This document shows, piece by piece, positions 47,158 to 50,114 of a stretch of DNA of 50,114 nucleotides (positions are counted from its first letter, which is position 1; each line of letters begins with the position of its first letter). Location of the stretch: positions 1-50,114 of the forward strand of contig JBFIQI010000004.1 of NCBI GenBank assembly GCA_041609715.1, written 5' to 3'. Source of the stretch: JABDLF01 sp041609715. GTDB taxonomy: Bacteria; Pseudomonadota; Gammaproteobacteria; Steroidobacterales; JABDLF01. A program made the position numbers and the translations under genes. Below the pieces are notes generated by a model. The model worked only from the letters and a program-made list of their open reading frames with translations. It was not told where the DNA came from and made no database searches.

Positions 47158-49947
47158 ATGACAACGCAGCAATCCAGCACGCTTCCAGTGAGCGCAAAAC
47201 AGAAATTTGTATATAACTTTTCAGAGGGCGATGGCCACGACAAGCAGTTGCTGGGCGGCAAGGGCGCCAATCTATGCGAAATGACCCAGATAGGCCTGAA
47301 TGTTCCGCCTGGCTTTGTCATCAGCACCGCTGCCTGCCGGGAGTACCTTGAGGACACGGAGCAGGGCCTGCCCGGAGACCTGATGAAAGAGGTGCGCGAG
47401 CACATGCAGTGGCTCGAACAAGCGACCGGCAAAAATTTTGGGGACCCCGAGCACCCGCTGCTGGTATCGGTGCGTTCCGGCTCTGCCATGTCGATGCCAG
47501 GCATGATGGACACAATCCTCAATCTGGGGCTGAATCGCGAGACCCTGCAGGGCCTCATTCGCCAGACCGGCGATGAGCGATTCAGCTATGACGCTTACCG
47601 GCGCTTCATACAGCTGTTTGGCAAAGTAGCGCTGGGCATCGCCGACAAGTTTTTTGACGAGCCCTTCGAGGCCATCAAGCAACGCGAGGGCGTCAAGGCA
47701 GATGTGGGCCTCAGGGCCGAACATCTGAAGGAAATCAGCCAGGTGTTCCTGGAAGTTGTGCGCGAGCGAACCGGCAAACCGTTTCCGGAAGACGTATTCG
47801 CCCAGCTTGAGATTGCCATCAAGGCAGTGTTCAACTCATGGATGGGCAAGCGCGCGGTTGACTATCGTCGCGAGTTCAACATCACGCCGAAGATGGCCAA
47901 CGGTACTGCAGTCAATATTGTGACCATGGTATTTGGCAATATGGGCAACGACTGTGCAACCGGGGTCGGATTCACCCGCAACCCGGGCACCGGCGAAAAC
48001 CAGATGTACGGTGAATATCTCATCAACGCTCAGGGTGAAGACGTGGTGGCCGGTATTCGTACACCCAAGCCGGTTCAGGAACTCGCCCGCGATATACCCG
48101 CGCTGTACCCGCAGCTGGTGGAGCTGCGCGACAAGCTGGAAGCTCATTACCGGGAGGTTCAGGACTACGAGTACACCATTGAAAAAGGCACGCTTTATTG
48201 TCTGCAGACCCGCGATGGAAAAATGAACGCGGCGGCGATGGTGCGAACCTCAGTTGAAATGGTCGCCGAGGGATTGATCGATCGTGAACAGGCACTGCTG
48301 CGAGTAAAGCCGGATCTGCTCGAGCAGTTGCTGCATCCGAGGCTCGATCCGAATCTGGATATCCAAGCGGTGGCTCAGGGGCTGCCCGCCTCGCCGGGCG
48401 CGGCCTATGGGAAAATCGTATTCGACGCCGACCGTGCCGAGCTCATGGGTCGGGCAGGCGACAAGATCATCCTGGTGCGTGAAGAAACCAAGCCCGAGGA
48501 TATCCATGGGTTCTTTGCTGCCCAGGGCATACTCACCAGCCGCGGCGGCAAAACCTCCCACGCTGCCGTGGTTGCGCGGGGTATGGGCAAGCCCTGTGTC
48601 GCGGGTGCCGAGGGCATCCGTGTGGACAGCCGCGCACGCATCGCCACCATTGGCAAGAAGATCCTTCATGAGGGCGACGTAATCACCATCGATGGTGGCA
48701 ACGGCAATGTCTATCTGGGCGATATTCCCACGGTGGAGCCCGAATTTTCCAAAGAACTGAGCACGCTGCTGAGCTGGGCGGACGAGGTGGCGCCGCTCAG
48801 GGTAATGACCAATGTGGATACGCCCAATGCGGCGAAACGGGCGGTTGAGTACGGTGCCATGGGCATCGGGCTGTGCCGCACCGAGCGAATGTTCAATGCG
48901 CCGGAGCGGCTGCCCGTCGTGGTGGACATGATTCTGGCGAACACCGGCGACGAGCGTCAGCGGGCACTGGATCGTCTGCTGCCGATGCAACGGGAAGACT
49001 TCAAGGCGCTGTTCGAAGTGATGGCGCCGCGGCCCGTGACCATTCGTCTGCTGGATCCGCCGATACACGAATTTCTCCCCGGCGAACGGCAGTTGGAAAA
49101 ACAGCTGGCCAACCTGAAGCAGTTGCGCGCTTCGGCGGAAGGCCTGCGCGATCTGCTGGGTAGTGTGCAAGGTAGCGACGCGACGCCGGCCGGTATCACT
49201 CTCGCATCCGTTGATGTGGGCATGATCGATGATGCCATTGCCCGCAAGGAGCTGATGCTGCACAAGGTGCGGGAACTTTTCGAGGTCAACCCGATGCTGG
49301 GGCATCGCGGCGTGCGCCTGGGGCTGACCTATCCGGAAATCTACGCCATGCAGATTCGCGCCGTGCTGGAAGCGGCCGCGCAGTGCATCAGCAGCGGACT
49401 GGAGGTGCACCCGGAGATCATGGTGCCCCAGGTTTGTACATCACAGGAACTGGTGCGGGTTCGTTCCCATGTGGACCAGATCAAAACAGAGGTCGAAGCA
49501 GAACGGGGCGTCAAGGTCGACCTGAAGTTCGGCACCATGATCGAGGTGGTGCGCGCCTGTATGCGGGCAGAAAACCTGGCCGAGCAGGCGGAATTCTTTT
49601 CCTTCGGCACCAATGACCTGACCCAGGCAACTTTTTCGTTTTCCCGGGAAGACGCGGAAAACAAATTTCTTCCCATGTACAACGAGAACGAAATTCTCCA
49701 GGACAACCCCTTCGAAGTACTGGATATACAGGGTCTGGGCAAGCTTATGCAGATCGCGGTGGAATGGGGGCGACGCACCCGGCCAGAACTCAAGGTCGGG
49801 ATTTGCGGCGAACAGGGTGGCCACCCGGACTCCATCAAATTCTGCATGGAGATCGGTCTCGACTACGTATCCTGCTCACCGCCTCGGGTGCCCATTGCCC
49901 GGCTGGCTGCGGCTCACGCGTCTCTACTGAAGACCAAGGCAGCCTGA
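47158..49947 (+). CDS. ppdK: Pyruvate, phosphate dikinase
   Basis: 929 residues from ATG 47158; in-frame ATG 47041 would add an unconserved 39-residue leader. It interconverts pyruvate + ATP + Pi and phosphoenolpyruvate + AMP + PPi. Domains: ATP-grasp (start YNFSEGDGHDKQLLGGKGANL), phosphohistidine swivel with H468 in GGKTSHAAVVARGMG, and the PEP-utilising TIM barrel with GTNDLTQATF and, near the end, YVSCSPPRVPIARLA (catalytic Cys). All are intact. It is cytosolic. PPDK is patchy in gammaproteobacteria and often serves gluconeogenesis or PPi-linked metabolism. No ppdK regulatory kinase is in the window. Confidence 0.97.
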   Translation: MTTQQSSTLPVSAKQKFVYNFSEGDGHDKQLLGGKGANLCEMTQIGLNVPPGFVISTAACREYLEDTEQGLPGDLMKEVREHMQWLEQATGKNFGDPEHPLLVSVRSGSAMSMPGMMDTILNLGLNRETLQGLIRQTGDERFSYDAYRRFIQLFGKVALGIADKFFDEPFEAIKQREGVKADVGLRAEHLKEISQVFLEVVRERTGKPFPEDVFAQLEIAIKAVFNSWMGKRAVDYRREFNITPKMANGTAVNIVTMVFGNMGNDCATGVGFTRNPGTGENQMYGEYLINAQGEDVVAGIRTPKPVQELARDIPALYPQLVELRDKLEAHYREVQDYEYTIEKGTLYCLQTRDGKMNAAAMVRTSVEMVAEGLIDREQALLRVKPDLLEQLLHPRLDPNLDIQAVAQGLPASPGAAYGKIVFDADRAELMGRAGDKIILVREETKPEDIHGFFAAQGILTSRGGKTSHAAVVARGMGKPCVAGAEGIRVDSRARIATIGKKILHEGDVITIDGGNGNVYLGDIPTVEPEFSKELSTLLSWADEVAPLRVMTNVDTPNAAKRAVEYGAMGIGLCRTERMFNAPERLPVVVDMILANTGDERQRALDRLLPMQREDFKALFEVMAPRPVTIRLLDPPIHEFLPGERQLEKQLANLKQLRASAEGLRDLLGSVQGSDATPAGITLASVDVGMIDDAIARKELMLHKVRELFEVNPMLGHRGVRLGLTYPEIYAMQIRAVLEAAAQCISSGLEVHPEIMVPQVCTSQELVRVRSHVDQIKTEVEAERGVKVDLKFGTMIEVVRACMRAENLAEQAEFFSFGTNDLTQATFSFSREDAENKFLPMYNENEILQDNPFEVLDIQGLGKLMQIAVEWGRRTRPELKVGICGEQGGHPDSIKFCMEIGLDYVSCSPPRVPIARLAAAHASLLKTKAA

Positions 49948-49986
49948 GCAGGGCTCGGCCCGGGCAATCCTGGAAACCTGCAACGA

Positions 49987-50009
49987 CCGCAGGGTAAGCA
50001 GCCCTGCGG
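49987..50009. terminator. Hairpin between convergent ppdK and dehydrogenase genes
   Basis: The eight-base stem CCGCAGGG/CCCTGCGG (49987-49994 with 50002-50009) encloses a seven-base loop. No T run follows on either strand, so its role as a terminator is uncertain. Confidence 0.45.
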
Positions 50010-50017
50010 CCATACTG

Positions 50018-50114
50018 TCAGTTCGCGCGGGTAAGCTTCACAAGCCTGCCGCCCTCGCCATCTTCCAGGACCCAGACCGCACCATCCGGGCCTTCCTCGA
50101 CCTCGCGAATACGA
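50018..50114 (-). CDS. PQQ-dependent sugar dehydrogenase (glucose/sorbosone dehydrogenase-like), C-terminal end
   Basis: Only the last 31 residues lie in the window; the frame is open to the right edge and the stop is TGA at 50020-50018. The text RIREVEEGPDGAVWVLED and GRLVKLTRAN matches the last beta-propeller blade of the YliI/Asd-like soluble PQQ sugar dehydrogenase family (R-I-R-x-V-x-x-G-P-D-G-x-x-[WY]). These enzymes oxidise aldose sugars in the periplasm. It converges on ppdK. The length is too short to be certain of the family. Confidence 0.65.
   Translation of the reverse strand, partial: RIREVEEGPDGAVWVLEDGEGGRLVKLTRAN

Noticed and set aside
1..50114. CRISPR arrays, prophage, toxin-antitoxin pairs, insertion sequences
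   Set aside because: No regularly spaced direct repeats, transposase, phage structural genes or recognisable toxin-antitoxin pairs were seen anywhere in the window.

Overview
The window is a 50 kb piece of a GC-rich gammaproteobacterial chromosome. The genome is dense, has many ATGA stop/start overlaps and uses GTG and TTG starts often. Gene order points to Gammaproteobacteria: polA-engB-cytochrome c4-dsbA; comM(yifB)-ubiK-glnK; algZ-algR-hemC-hemD/hemX-hemY; dapF-DUF484-xerC; hslV-hslU-DUF971-ubiE-ubiJ-ubiB. The adjacent S9 peptidase and DUF5117-type metalloprotease would suit a free-living, possibly marine lineage such as Woeseiaceae, but that placement is a guess. Nearly everything is core chromosome. 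There is no prophage, CRISPR array, intact insertion sequence or rRNA operon.

Layout. 0-4.2 kb: peptide degradation (S9 peptidase end, lipoprotein zinc metalloprotease) and an APC permease. 4.2-6.7 kb: small enzymes and hypotheticals. 6.8-12.2 kb: lptM-like lipoprotein, polA, a predicted small RNA, engB, cytochrome c4 and a DsbA-type oxidoreductase. 12.2-16 kb: L,D-transpeptidase plus TPR protein, a hotdog protein, a PilZ protein and a small membrane protein. 16.1-22.7 kb: cusCBA-type copper/silver efflux operon led by a Cys/His-rich periplasmic protein. 22.8-23.4 kb: tRNA-Arg(CCG) inside a mosaic of tRNA fragments and perfect hairpins. 23.5-27.3 kb: cytochrome c5, comM, ubiK, glnK and two DUF4124-type proteins. 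27.4-34.2 kb: oxidoreductase, AlgZ/AlgR-type two-component system and the haem genes. 34.2-37.4 kb: flavin reductase, SDR protein, orphan ParA and CoA-binding protein. 37.4-45.3 kb: dapF, DUF484, xerC, hslVU, DUF971 and ubiEJB. 45.3-50.1 kb: three tiny membrane-protein genes in a row, a CBM9-like secreted protein, pyruvate phosphate dikinase and the end of a PQQ-type sugar dehydrogenase.

How the genes work together. hemC, hemD/X and hemY cover the middle of haem synthesis and sit directly behind a LytS/LytTR two-component pair, the order also seen in Pseudomonas. The c4 and c5 cytochromes consume haem and the DsbA-type protein handles periplasmic thiols. ubiE, ubiJ, ubiB and ubiK belong to aerobic ubiquinone synthesis. 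The Cus operon carries a full tripartite pump with a CusF-like metallochaperone domain fused to the adaptor.

The two features most worth a second look are non-coding. One is a roughly 112-nt predicted small RNA between polA and engB: a chain of four hairpins with C-rich and anti-Shine-Dalgarno loops, a good intrinsic terminator and a sigma-E/AlgU-like promoter. The other is the tRNA-Arg locus, where exact 5' and 3' pieces of the tRNA are scattered among short perfect stem-loops. Also notable are a run of three micro-membrane-protein genes and a hemD-hemX fusion with its own internal ribosome binding site.
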